A stretch of DNA of 64,000 nt from Pseudomonadota bacterium (GTDB taxonomy: Bacteria; Pseudomonadota; Gammaproteobacteria; Burkholderiales; Rhodocyclaceae): positions 1 to 64,000 of the forward strand of contig QQUN01000055.1 of assembly GCA_008501585.1 (NCBI GenBank), written 5' to 3'. Under the pieces are notes generated by a model. It made no database searches. It was not told the origin of the DNA and saw only the letters and a list, made by a program, of their open reading frames with translations. This document shows, in pieces, positions 24,544 to 31,840 of the stretch (position 1 is the first letter of the stretch; each line of letters begins with the position of its first letter). Made by a program: the position numbers and the translations under genes.

Positions 24544-25287
24544 ATGCAACAACGGGCCGTCGTGCCGATCACCGTCGAGGGCCTGAAAACGGCCTGTTCG
24601 CAATGCAACCTGCAAGAGCTCTGCCTGCCCTTTGGCATGAGCGACGGCGACATCGACCAGCTCGACGCACTGGTCGGTGCGCGCCGCAAGGTCAAGCGCC
24701 ACCAGCACCTGTATCGGGTCGGTGATGCGTTCGAGTCCATCTATGCCGTGCGCACGGGGTCGTTCAAGACCGATGTGCTGCTCGAAGACGGTCGGGAGCA
24801 GGTCACCGGCTTCCAGATGTCGGGCGAGATCCTCGGCCTGGATGGCATTAGCACCGATGCGCACACCTGCAATGCCATCGCGCTCGAAGACAGCGACGTG
24901 TGCATCATCCCCTTCGCCAACCTCGAGACGCTGTCGCGCGAGGTCGAGTCGCTTCAGCACCAGTTCCACAAGGTGATGAGCCGCGAGATCGTGCGCGACC
25001 ACGGCGTGATGATGCTGCTCGGCTCGATGCGCGCCGAAGAGCGCCTGGCCGCCTTCCTGATCAACATGTCGCAGCGCTTCACCGCACGCGGCTTCTCGGC
25101 CGCCGAGTTCCATCTGCGCATGACGCGCGAGGAGATCGGCTCTTACCTCGGCCTGAAGCTGGAGACCGTCTCGCGCGCCTTCTCGCGTTTCCAGGAAAAC
25201 GGCCTGATCACGGTGCAGCAAAAGCACATTCGCATCCGCGACATCGACGGCCTCAAGGCCCTGCTCAGCCACCTGCCCTGCGTGTAA
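24544..25287 (+). CDS. fnr: Fumarate/nitrate reduction regulator Fnr
   Basis: A 247-residue oxygen-sensing regulator. Cys18, Cys21 and Cys27 (ACSQCNLQELC) plus Cys120 (DVCIIPF) reproduce the four [4Fe-4S] ligands of E. coli FNR, including the 93-residue gap to the last Cys. The recognition helix LETVSRAFSRF has the E-x2-SR pattern that reads TTGAT half-sites. The start at 24544 is preferred over 24490, which would put the FNR box inside the gene. Autoregulation is likely given that box. Confidence 0.95.
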   Translation: MQQRAVVPITVEGLKTACSQCNLQELCLPFGMSDGDIDQLDALVGARRKVKRHQHLYRVGDAFESIYAVRTGSFKTDVLLEDGREQVTGFQMSGEILGLDGISTDAHTCNAIALEDSDVCIIPFANLETLSREVESLQHQFHKVMSREIVRDHGVMMLLGSMRAEERLAAFLINMSQRFTARGFSAAEFHLRMTREEIGSYLGLKLETVSRAFSRFQENGLITVQQKHIRIRDIDGLKALLSHLPCV

Positions 25288-25824
25288 TCAGCGCGGCAGG
25301 CGGCGGCGCGCCACCATCTGCTCACTCAGGCCCGCCAGATCGGCGGGGGTGAGCAGCTGGGCGGCGTAGGGGAACAGCTCGTTGTCTTCCCGGTCGATGT
25401 GGCTGTGATAGCGCGAGGCGAAGTTGGCGACCTCGTCGGCATCGAGTTCGGCCGACGTCCCGGCGGCAACCCCTTCCAGCTGCGCCCGCAGCCGCAGCCA
25501 CGCCGCGGTCATCTCGGCATGGTCCCGGCGAATCCACTCCACCAGATTGCGCAGGCGCGGCCGCCCCGCCGTTGACACGCGCTCGAACAGCAGCGGAAAC
25601 AGGCTGTCTTCCTCGTCCTGGTGGTGACTCACCGCCGCCGTATCAAAATAGCGAATGACGTTCGCCGCCGCGCGGCAGGCATCGGCATCGGCGCCATGCT
25701 CGGGCAGCCAGCGCACCAGTCTGTCCAGCGTCTGCAACTGCGCCATCATCCGTCCGTGGCAGGCGGTCAGCACCTCGAGCGGCTGGTCCAGCCCCGGCGC
25801 CAGCGGCAACAGCGATTCAGTCAT
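25288..25824 (-). CDS. Hemerythrin-domain protein
   Basis: A 178-residue four-helix protein. Candidate di-iron ligands are His23 (TACHGRMMAQL), HHQDEEDSLFP (H-x3-E), RRDHAEMTAAW and HSHIDREDNELFP. This pattern fits bacterial hemerythrins that bind O2 or NO. It follows fnr convergently, with stop codons adjacent. It is the first of three hemerythrin-type genes in 10 kb; oxygen or NO buffering, or iron-sulfur protection, is inferred from family and context. Confidence 0.85.
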   Translation of the reverse strand: MTESLLPLAPGLDQPLEVLTACHGRMMAQLQTLDRLVRWLPEHGADADACRAAANVIRYFDTAAVSHHQDEEDSLFPLLFERVSTAGRPRLRNLVEWIRRDHAEMTAAWLRLRAQLEGVAAGTSAELDADEVANFASRYHSHIDREDNELFPYAAQLLTPADLAGLSEQMVARRRLPR

Positions 25825-25840
25825 CCTGCGTCCTTCCTGC

Positions 25841-26218
25841 TTATATCCATCCGAAAAAGCCGGCGGCAGACTTCGAGAGCGCGACCGACACGATCCAGCC
25901 GAAGGTCAGCACCGCCGCCACCAGCGCGATCCGGCGGCTGGCCGGCGTACGGCCACGCTTGAGGGCAATCGTGCCAAGCACGACATAGGCCACCAGCCCG
26001 CCGATCTTCGCCCAGACCCACACCGGCACGCCGTCATAGTATGTCACCAGCACGATCGCGGTGGTCAGCAACACGGTATCGACGACATGCGGCAGCACCC
26101 GCGTCAGCCGATGCTTCAGCCGGGGCGAGCCCGACAGCATCCACGCCGCGCGCAGCAAGAAGCCCAGGCCGCTGAGCACCACGCAGGTCACATGAAGATG
26201 TTTGATTGCCAGATACAT
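25841..26218 (-). CDS. SirB2-family membrane protein
   Basis: A 125-residue protein with four predicted transmembrane helices and the opening MYLAIKHLHVTCVVLSGLGF with a conserved His pair, matching the SirB2 family (small membrane proteins, possibly haem-associated). It lies 6 bases behind nnrS and 16 bases before the hemerythrin gene, so the three probably form one operon. Biochemical role unknown. Confidence 0.82.
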   Translation of the reverse strand: MYLAIKHLHVTCVVLSGLGFLLRAAWMLSGSPRLKHRLTRVLPHVVDTVLLTTAIVLVTYYDGVPVWVWAKIGGLVAYVVLGTIALKRGRTPASRRIALVAAVLTFGWIVSVALSKSAAGFFGWI

Positions 26219-26224
26219 CGGTTT

Positions 26225-27442
26225 TTACCCCGGCCGGCCATCCGCCCGCGGGCGCAGATAGACCGGCATGTAACGCCTTGCCCAGAATCCGAAAACGACC
26301 AGCCAGCCCACGGCCGCCAGCACCAGCAACATGGCCTGCGCCGAGGCCCACAGCTCGGCCAGGATGCGCAGCACGGCCACCGCCTGCACCGCCCAGCACA
26401 GGCGCCAGGTCATCGCATCGGCGCGCAGCGCCTGGCCGGAATGGCCAAGGGTGACCCGCGACACCATGCCCAGCGCAATCACGGTAAACATGCCAATGCC
26501 GAGGGCATGCAACGGCGCCAGCCCGAGCACGGCACTGCCTTGCCATGCGGCTAGACTCTGCACGCCGAACAGCGCCAGCGCAAGGCCGAGCCACATGAAA
26601 CCCAGGTGCAGCATGGCCAGCAACGGTACTTCGAAACTGCGCACCAGCCCCCAGCGCACGGTCAGGAACACCGCCAGACCGGCCGCCGGCAGGTCCACCA
26701 GCCAGGTCAGCGGCGCTTCGCCGAGCAGTGTCAGCGCCCCATGGCCGACGGCCGCGCCGAGCATCATGAACAAGGCCCACGGCGGCCGGAAGGCCGTGTA
26801 GTCGTCCAGCACCGCACTGGAGAAGAACGGGATCATGCGATGGCTGACGGTAAAGAACACCGGCAGCAGGAAGCCCCACACCCCCACCTCGATGGCCACC
26901 CGCGCCCAGACGCCCTCACCGGTCGCGGCGAACCCCATCCACGCCCCCCAGCCCGCCAGCCCGGCCACCGTGGCCAGCCAGGCCGGAACGGCGTGGAGGC
27001 GGCCATTGCCAGCCCGGAACGCGATCGGCGCCAGCATCACCAGCAGCCAGGCCCAGCCGGCAAACACCAGCGCCATGCCCGGTAGGCGCAGCACCGGCAG
27101 CAGCGCGCTGGCGTAGATCAGCGCCCAGCCGGCGACGAGCACGCTCCACGGGCGCACGAACACGCCGGCCGGCAGGTCACCATAGCCCTGCCAGCGCGGC
27201 ATGGCGGTGAGCAGGAAACCGAAGACAAAGAAGGGAAAGACGCCATCGATGGCCAGCAAGGCATGCCACCAGCCGGGCGGCCATGACCACGGCAGGGCCT
27301 GGCCGGTGAGCCGGGCGAGCATCTCGGCGGCCCAAGGCAGCATCACCAGCAGCAGCTGAAGTGCGCCCAGAAAGAACATGGCACGGTGCGGCGCCGCCAG
27401 AAGCCAGCGCCAGTGAAGTGTCGAGCCGAGCTGATTCATCAT
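26225..27442 (-). CDS. nnrS: NnrS-family haem-copper membrane protein
   Basis: A 405-residue protein with about twelve membrane helices. Conserved NnrS stretches include LLAAPHRAMFFLGALQ, FPFFVFGFLLTAMPRWQGY, FTVSHRMIPFFSSAVL and MVSRVTLGHSG. NnrS proteins bind haem and copper and relieve nitric-oxide stress in denitrifiers. The start is uncertain: ATG-ATG at 27442 was chosen, GTG at 27463 is the alternative; neither has a strong Shine-Dalgarno. It is divergent from the Dnr-like regulator. Confidence 0.9.
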   Translation of the reverse strand: MMNQLGSTLHWRWLLAAPHRAMFFLGALQLLLVMLPWAAEMLARLTGQALPWSWPPGWWHALLAIDGVFPFFVFGFLLTAMPRWQGYGDLPAGVFVRPWSVLVAGWALIYASALLPVLRLPGMALVFAGWAWLLVMLAPIAFRAGNGRLHAVPAWLATVAGLAGWGAWMGFAATGEGVWARVAIEVGVWGFLLPVFFTVSHRMIPFFSSAVLDDYTAFRPPWALFMMLGAAVGHGALTLLGEAPLTWLVDLPAAGLAVFLTVRWGLVRSFEVPLLAMLHLGFMWLGLALALFGVQSLAAWQGSAVLGLAPLHALGIGMFTVIALGMVSRVTLGHSGQALRADAMTWRLCWAVQAVAVLRILAELWASAQAMLLVLAAVGWLVVFGFWARRYMPVYLRPRADGRPG

Positions 27443-27524
27443 GAGATTCTGATATGTATCCACCCATTACGCTGGGCTTGGGAGCGTGGTACATTCTGCC
27501 GCTACCGATGGCTTTTGCCCGATC

Positions 27525-28229
27525 ATGAGTCAAGAAAAAATCGATATCCCCGGACTTCTGAGCCGCATGCCCCTGTTCAGCGCGCTGTCGGCGGACGACT
27601 TGCAGCAAGTCGCCGACGCCACGCGCGAAAAGCGCATCCAGAAGGGCGAAATGCTCTTCCAGCGCGGCGACCAGCCCAAGGGCTTCTACTACGTCATCTT
27701 CGGCCAGATCAAACTGGCCTTCTCCTCGCCCAACGGCAACGAGAAGGTGGTCGAGATCCTCGGCCCGCACCAGAGCTTCGGCGAGGCGGTGATGTTCATG
27801 GACCGCCAGTACCCGGTGTTTGCCGAATCCCTCGCCGACACCCTGCTGCTGCACATCACCCGTGACGCGGTGTTCAACCTGATCGACCAGGACGCCGGCT
27901 TTGCCCGCCGCATGCTCGCCGGCATGGCCATCCGCCTGCACAGCATGGTGCGCGACGTCGAGTCCTACTCCTTGCGCTCGAGCACCCAGCGCGTCATCGG
28001 CTACCTGCTGCAGCAGGTGCCCGACGCGCCCTGCCAGGGCACCCAGCAAGGTACCCAGGCCGACGTGGACCTGCCGACCAGCAAGCAGATCATCGCCTCC
28101 CGCCTCAACCTGACGCCCGAGACCCTTTCGCGCATCTTCCACGAACTGAGCAGCGCCGGTCTGATCACCGTGCAGGGCAAGCACATCTCCCTGCACAACG
28201 TCGGCAAGCTGCGCAACTACGAAGGCTGA
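27525..28229 (+). CDS. dnr: Crp/Fnr-family regulator, Dnr/NnrR-like
   Basis: A 234-residue regulator with an N-terminal sensor barrel (FYYVIFGQIKLAFSSPNGNEK), dimer helix, and a winged helix whose recognition segment LTPETLSRIFHEL keeps the E-x2-SR residues that read FNR-type boxes. It lacks the Fnr cysteine cluster. Cysteine-free Fnr relatives next to nnrS are usually the NO-responsive Dnr/NnrR type, where NO is sensed through haem. It may therefore share the local FNR boxes. The ATG at 27525 gives the family start. Confidence 0.82.
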   Translation: MSQEKIDIPGLLSRMPLFSALSADDLQQVADATREKRIQKGEMLFQRGDQPKGFYYVIFGQIKLAFSSPNGNEKVVEILGPHQSFGEAVMFMDRQYPVFAESLADTLLLHITRDAVFNLIDQDAGFARRMLAGMAIRLHSMVRDVESYSLRSSTQRVIGYLLQQVPDAPCQGTQQGTQADVDLPTSKQIIASRLNLTPETLSRIFHELSSAGLITVQGKHISLHNVGKLRNYEG

Positions 28230-29458
28230 ACGCGCCGCAAGGCGGCGCGGGCGTGCCCGACCACCCGTAGCAGCTGCCCGCCCAGCAGCAGCCCACAGGC
28301 GATCATCAAGACCCCGGCCGGATACACCATCGGCCACCACACGGTCGCCAGCACACAGACCCCCACCAGCGCCACATGGCAGCGCCAGTGCCATGTCACC
28401 CAGCGCTCGTTGAGCATGCGCGTCATCGGCGGCACGCCCTTGACTCTCGGCTGCAGGTACAGCCAGAGGATGAAGGGCACGATCTTGTAGAGCATGCCGG
28501 CAATCACCGACACGAAGCCGCCCAGGATCGCCAGAATGCCGACGGCGATCGGCACCGCATTGCCGCCCCACTGAAACATGGCCGGCACCGCCAGCGCACA
28601 GGCCGCCAGGGTGCAGCCCATGGCCAGGCGCCAGAAGTGATAGGTAGCATCCACCTTGGCGCGTCGCCGCCGCTGCTGGCGGTCCACCGTCACGGCGGCG
28701 AACAATGCAATCACCCCCACCAGAGGCAACCATGCCGCCGCATGCGGCACGACCACACCCACACCGATCGCCACCGCCACCGCACCGGCAAAGCTGCGTG
28801 CAAACCAGACGGGATAGGCCGGCGTGAGCTGGAACATGGGCACCACCAGATACCCCGCGGCGGCCACCAGCACACCGCCCCAGCCGCCCAGCCCGAGCGC
28901 CACATGGCCTGGCGACAGGCGTAGCCACCAGGTGTCGATGATGCCGGCACGGGCCAGCGCCATGGTGACACCGGCGAGTACGGCGAAGAACAAGGCCAAC
29001 AAGGCGATGCGGATGGCCACCAGGGAGTGGCTCCGCCCGGGGGTGCGCCACAGCGCAATCATGGCCGCGGGAAAGAACAACAGCACGCTGGCGCCCAGCG
29101 CCACCACCGCCCCCTGGTAGGCCCAGGCAATCTGGTGATGAAAGCCAAGGACCAGCAGCACCGCCCCGACGGCCGACAGCAGGTGCACCGGCATGGCCAG
29201 CAGTCGCGGACGCCACAGATTGGCGCCTGCCGCCACCGGCATCAGCTGGAACAGCGCGCCGAGCATGACCTGCAGCATGAAGCCCGCAGTCATCAGATGG
29301 GTGAGCGCCAGCGCCGTGGGCGTCCAGCGCGAGGCCATTGCCACCTGGCCGTCGGCGAGCAGCAGCACGCCGGCCATGAGCAGAAACACCGGCGCGGTCA
29401 GGAAGAAACGCAACGGGACGAACGGCGGGGGCGCCTGCTCGAAGGACAATGCCTGCAT
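28217..29458 (-). CDS. Twelve-TM membrane protein, possibly haem/copper-binding (NnrS/oxidase-subunit-like)
   Basis: A 413-residue highly hydrophobic protein with about twelve helices. Conserved-looking His-containing segments are ALALTHLMTAGFMLQVMLG, LSPGHVALGLGGWGG and VDATYHFWRLAMG. Family resemblance is to uncharacterised permease-like proteins found in denitrification clusters, with a general similarity to haem-copper oxidase subunit I and NnrS. I cannot assign a reaction. It converges on dnr (13-base overlap) and is preceded by repeat copy 2. Its place between nnrS/dnr and the hemerythrin operon suggests a role in NO or oxygen metabolism. Confidence 0.6.
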   Translation of the reverse strand: MQALSFEQAPPPFVPLRFFLTAPVFLLMAGVLLLADGQVAMASRWTPTALALTHLMTAGFMLQVMLGALFQLMPVAAGANLWRPRLLAMPVHLLSAVGAVLLVLGFHHQIAWAYQGAVVALGASVLLFFPAAMIALWRTPGRSHSLVAIRIALLALFFAVLAGVTMALARAGIIDTWWLRLSPGHVALGLGGWGGVLVAAAGYLVVPMFQLTPAYPVWFARSFAGAVAVAIGVGVVVPHAAAWLPLVGVIALFAAVTVDRQQRRRRAKVDATYHFWRLAMGCTLAACALAVPAMFQWGGNAVPIAVGILAILGGFVSVIAGMLYKIVPFILWLYLQPRVKGVPPMTRMLNERWVTWHWRCHVALVGVCVLATVWWPMVYPAGVLMIACGLLLGGQLLRVVGHARAALRRVQPS

Positions 29459-29520
29459 GGTTCAGATCTCGCCTTGGCGCAGCGGACACCGCAGCGCCTG
29501 TGAGCGGCGCAGCTCAGCGC

Positions 29521-29671
29521 CTGAGCGTTTTTCGGGCGTGGCTGAGCGGCGCCCCAAAGAAAGCCTGACCGAGGCGCAAAGCACCGCCATCGCGCGGGCC
29601 AGGGCGAGCATTTGCAACGACGGGCAGGTCGTCTTTGGGGGGACGAGCGGACATGGACGAAAGGCGCTCAG
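29521..29671. repeat. Dispersed repeat, copy 2, with terminal inverted repeats
   Basis: A 151-base element bounded by 14-base imperfect inverted ends CTGAGCGTTTTTCG (29521) and CGAAAGGCGCTCAG (29658), with 12 of 14 paired. Inside is the inverted pair CCCCAAAGA / TCTTTGGGG. Gap-free match to copy 1 at 22884. It occupies the region between the membrane protein gene and DUF2249, overlapping the last few bases of the latter. Confidence 0.82.
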
Positions 29672-29904
29672 TCCGCCTCGTGGCGGATGTGTATGTGGAA
29701 CATGCCGTCGGGCTGCGACTCGACCGTATAGGTGTAGCCGTTGTTGCGCAGCATGTCGAACAAGGGGGCGGGTTGGCGCGGAATCATCAACAGCACCGCC
29801 TGGCCCGGCTTGAGTTCGTCCAGCGCTTCGAGCGTGCGCTCCATCGGCTCGGGTGGCAGCAAGTGGCGGGCATCGACAACGATGGGGGGAAGTTGATCGC
29901 TCAT
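29668..29904 (-). CDS. DUF2249-domain protein
   Basis: A 78-residue TusA-like fold protein matching DUF2249 (VVDARHLLPPEPMERTLEALDELKPGQAVLLMIPR, then PLFDMLRNNGYTY). The TusA active Cys is absent; the equivalent segment reads DARHLLPPEPM. DUF2249 genes often accompany hemerythrins, cupins and denitrification genes. Its ATG overlaps the hemerythrin stop by 4 bases, indicating translational coupling. Function unknown. Confidence 0.85.
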   Translation of the reverse strand: MSDQLPPIVVDARHLLPPEPMERTLEALDELKPGQAVLLMIPRQPAPLFDMLRNNGYTYTVESQPDGMFHIHIRHEAD

Positions 29905-30350
29905 GAGGGCACCTTGCTGACCAGTCCATCGACGGCGGCGTCGACGGCCGGATTCGCGCCGACCGCCTGGTCACACATCGGATACAGAATGTTCTCTTCC
30001 TTCATGTTGTGCTGCTGCAGCAGGATGAGCAGGGTTTCGGCGGCGTCGGAGAATGCGCCGGCATCGGCCGCCGACGCGGCGTCGACCAGCAGCGTCATCA
30101 GTTCGCGCATCTGCACATGCTCGCCGCGCATCACCCGGGTCGGCCCTTCGGTCATGCCGGTCGCGGCTTCGAACGCGGGAAAGATCGCGTCTTCCTCGAT
30201 GGCGAAGTGCGCCAGCACATCGTCCCGGAACTGCGCGGCGGCCTGCGCACAGGCGGGCCAGTCACCCCGCTCCGCGGCGGCCTCGGCCTGCGCGAAGACG
30301 TCATCACAATAAGTGTGATGCGCGGCCATTTTTCTGGAAAGGGATGTCAT
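29901..30350 (-). CDS. Hemerythrin-domain protein (RIC/YtfE-like C-terminal domain)
   Basis: A 149-residue four-helix protein. Iron-ligand motifs are MAAHHTYCDDVF, HFAIEEDAIFP (H-x3-E), RGEHVQMREL and HNMKEENILYP (H-x3-E), a complete hemerythrin set. The ATG at 30350 is chosen because GGAGC lies just upstream and the earlier track start (30419) is within an FNR box. It is coupled to DUF2249. The FNR box centred 75 bases upstream suggests low-oxygen induction; NO or O2 binding is the family role. Confidence 0.87.
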   Translation of the reverse strand: MTSLSRKMAAHHTYCDDVFAQAEAAAERGDWPACAQAAAQFRDDVLAHFAIEEDAIFPAFEAATGMTEGPTRVMRGEHVQMRELMTLLVDAASAADAGAFSDAAETLLILLQQHNMKEENILYPMCDQAVGANPAVDAAVDGLVSKVPS

Positions 30351-30418
30351 ACCGTTCGATGCTCCGTGAATTCCATCGATGTCTTGCGTTGATTGTCTCG
30401 CACCGACACTGAGCCGCA

Positions 30419-30432
30419 TTGACCCGCATCAA
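30419..30432 (-). promoter_or_regulatory. FNR box of the hemerythrin-DUF2249 operon
   Basis: TTGACCCGCATCAA. A -10-like GACAAT lies on the minus strand (30397-30392) 21 bases after the box, close to the 22 of a class II FNR promoter centred at -41.5. Confidence 0.78.
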
Positions 30433-30484
30433 CCGACCCTTTGTGCGTGATCAAATGCGTTCAGCCGGCGCGCACGAGCGCGCC

Positions 30485-31651
30485 TCAGGCCGTGGCCGGC
30501 GCACCGCTGTCGCCGCCCGTCAGATAGGCGATGAGTTCGCGCACCGGGCGAATCGCCGCGCCGAACGGCAGGCGTTCCGAGCCGCGAAAGAAGAGCCCGC
30601 GCTCGAGGTCGCCCCGCAGGGCGGCGGCGAGCTGGTTGTCGATGCAGAACTGCCCGGCCCGCGACAATCCGTCGCGCAGGCCGCAGGACACCAGGCAGTC
30701 CCAGGCCAGCGTGCACTTGTGCGCCGCACTGGCCACGCGCTGCAGCTTGCCTTCGCGGCGCAGGTAGTTCTCGAGCCACGGGGTACGCACTGCCCGCGCC
30801 GGCAGGCCGGCAACGCTCATGAAGGTCACGATGTCTTCCGGACGGGCCTCGGCCAGCACCTGCTTGAACACGGGGTGCGCGTCGCCCTCCTCGGTCACCG
30901 CGAAAGCGGTGCCCAGTTGCACGCCAGCTGCACCGAGCGCGATCAGCTCGCGGACCTGGGCCGGGCTGTTGATGCCGCCGGCGCAGATGATGGGGATATT
31001 CTCGTCGGCGATGCCAAGGGCCTCGTAGGCAGCCAGCACGCCCGGCACGGCGGTGGCGAAATCGAAGCGGGCATCACCCATGTCTTCTGGGCTGGCAGCG
31101 CCGAGGTGGCCGCCGGCGAAGCGCGGATGCTCGATCACGATGGCGTCGGGCAGGCGGTGCTTGCGCATCCATTTCTTGAGCAGCAGCGTCACGCCGCGGG
31201 CGTCGGAGAGGATCGGGATCAGCGCCATGTCGGGGAAGTCGGCGGCCAGGTCCGGCAGATCCAGCGGCAGGCCGGCCCCCATCACCACCGCGTCGGCGCC
31301 GTTCTCGCCGGCACAGCGCACGCAATCGGCGTACTGGGTGACCGCGCGCATCACGTTGACGGCAATCGCCCCGCGCCCGTTGGCAATCTCCTGCGCCAGG
31401 CGGATCTCTCGGGCCAGGGCCGTCAGGTTGGCGGCCTCGATGCTGGCCCGGTCACGGCAGCGCCCGGTGGCGGCCATCAGGTCTGGATGGAGGCGCCGCA
31501 GGTCGACGCTGGCGATGGTGCCCACCGCGCCTTCGCGTGCCACGTTGCCGGCGAGCCGGTGCGCCGACACGCCGACGCCCATGCCCCCCTGGATGACGGG
31601 CAGCAGTGTCTTTCCGCGCAGGCGCAGCGGCGGCAAGGGCAAGGTGTTCAT
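30485..31651 (-). CDS. NAD(P)H-dependent flavin oxidoreductase (nitronate monooxygenase family)
   Basis: A 388-residue FMN-dependent TIM-barrel protein of the 2-nitropropane dioxygenase family: N-terminal PVIQGGMGVGVSAHRLAGNVA, central GAGLPLDLP, IVIEHPRFAGGHLG with the conserved GGH, and FMN-phosphate region ICAGGINSPAQVRELIALGAAGVQLGTAF. Enzymes of this group oxidise nitronates or serve as enoyl-ACP reductase-like or quinone reductases. The C-terminal 100 residues with several Cys (CTLAWDCLVSCG) are typical of a subfamily whose substrate is not defined. Monocistronic. Confidence 0.82.
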   Translation of the reverse strand: MNTLPLPPLRLRGKTLLPVIQGGMGVGVSAHRLAGNVAREGAVGTIASVDLRRLHPDLMAATGRCRDRASIEAANLTALAREIRLAQEIANGRGAIAVNVMRAVTQYADCVRCAGENGADAVVMGAGLPLDLPDLAADFPDMALIPILSDARGVTLLLKKWMRKHRLPDAIVIEHPRFAGGHLGAASPEDMGDARFDFATAVPGVLAAYEALGIADENIPIICAGGINSPAQVRELIALGAAGVQLGTAFAVTEEGDAHPVFKQVLAEARPEDIVTFMSVAGLPARAVRTPWLENYLRREGKLQRVASAAHKCTLAWDCLVSCGLRDGLSRAGQFCIDNQLAAALRGDLERGLFFRGSERLPFGAAIRPVRELIAYLTGGDSGAPATA

Positions 31652-31840
31652 CAGCGTTCATCCGGCGAGACAGGGGGGACGAAGCCTAACCTGCCCCGCC
31701 GGGACGCTGCATTGATGGAGCGCAAGCCCCGCCGGGCGGCCCGCGCTTCTTGCCTGCGACAAGGCCCGCAGGCCTCACGCCGCGCCTGGCTGGCCGCCGC
31801 CGGCTTCCCGACGCCCTCGGGACACCCAATGGCAACTCAA

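Noticed and set aside
27177-29489. 770-residue minus-strand ORF across dnr and the twelve-TM gene
   Set aside because: Wrong frame; crosses two better-supported genes and contains no domain.
29462-29974. 170-residue minus-strand ORF in repeat copy 2
   Set aside because: Overlaps DUF2249 and hemerythrin genes out of frame; open reading in the repeat lacks a start signal.
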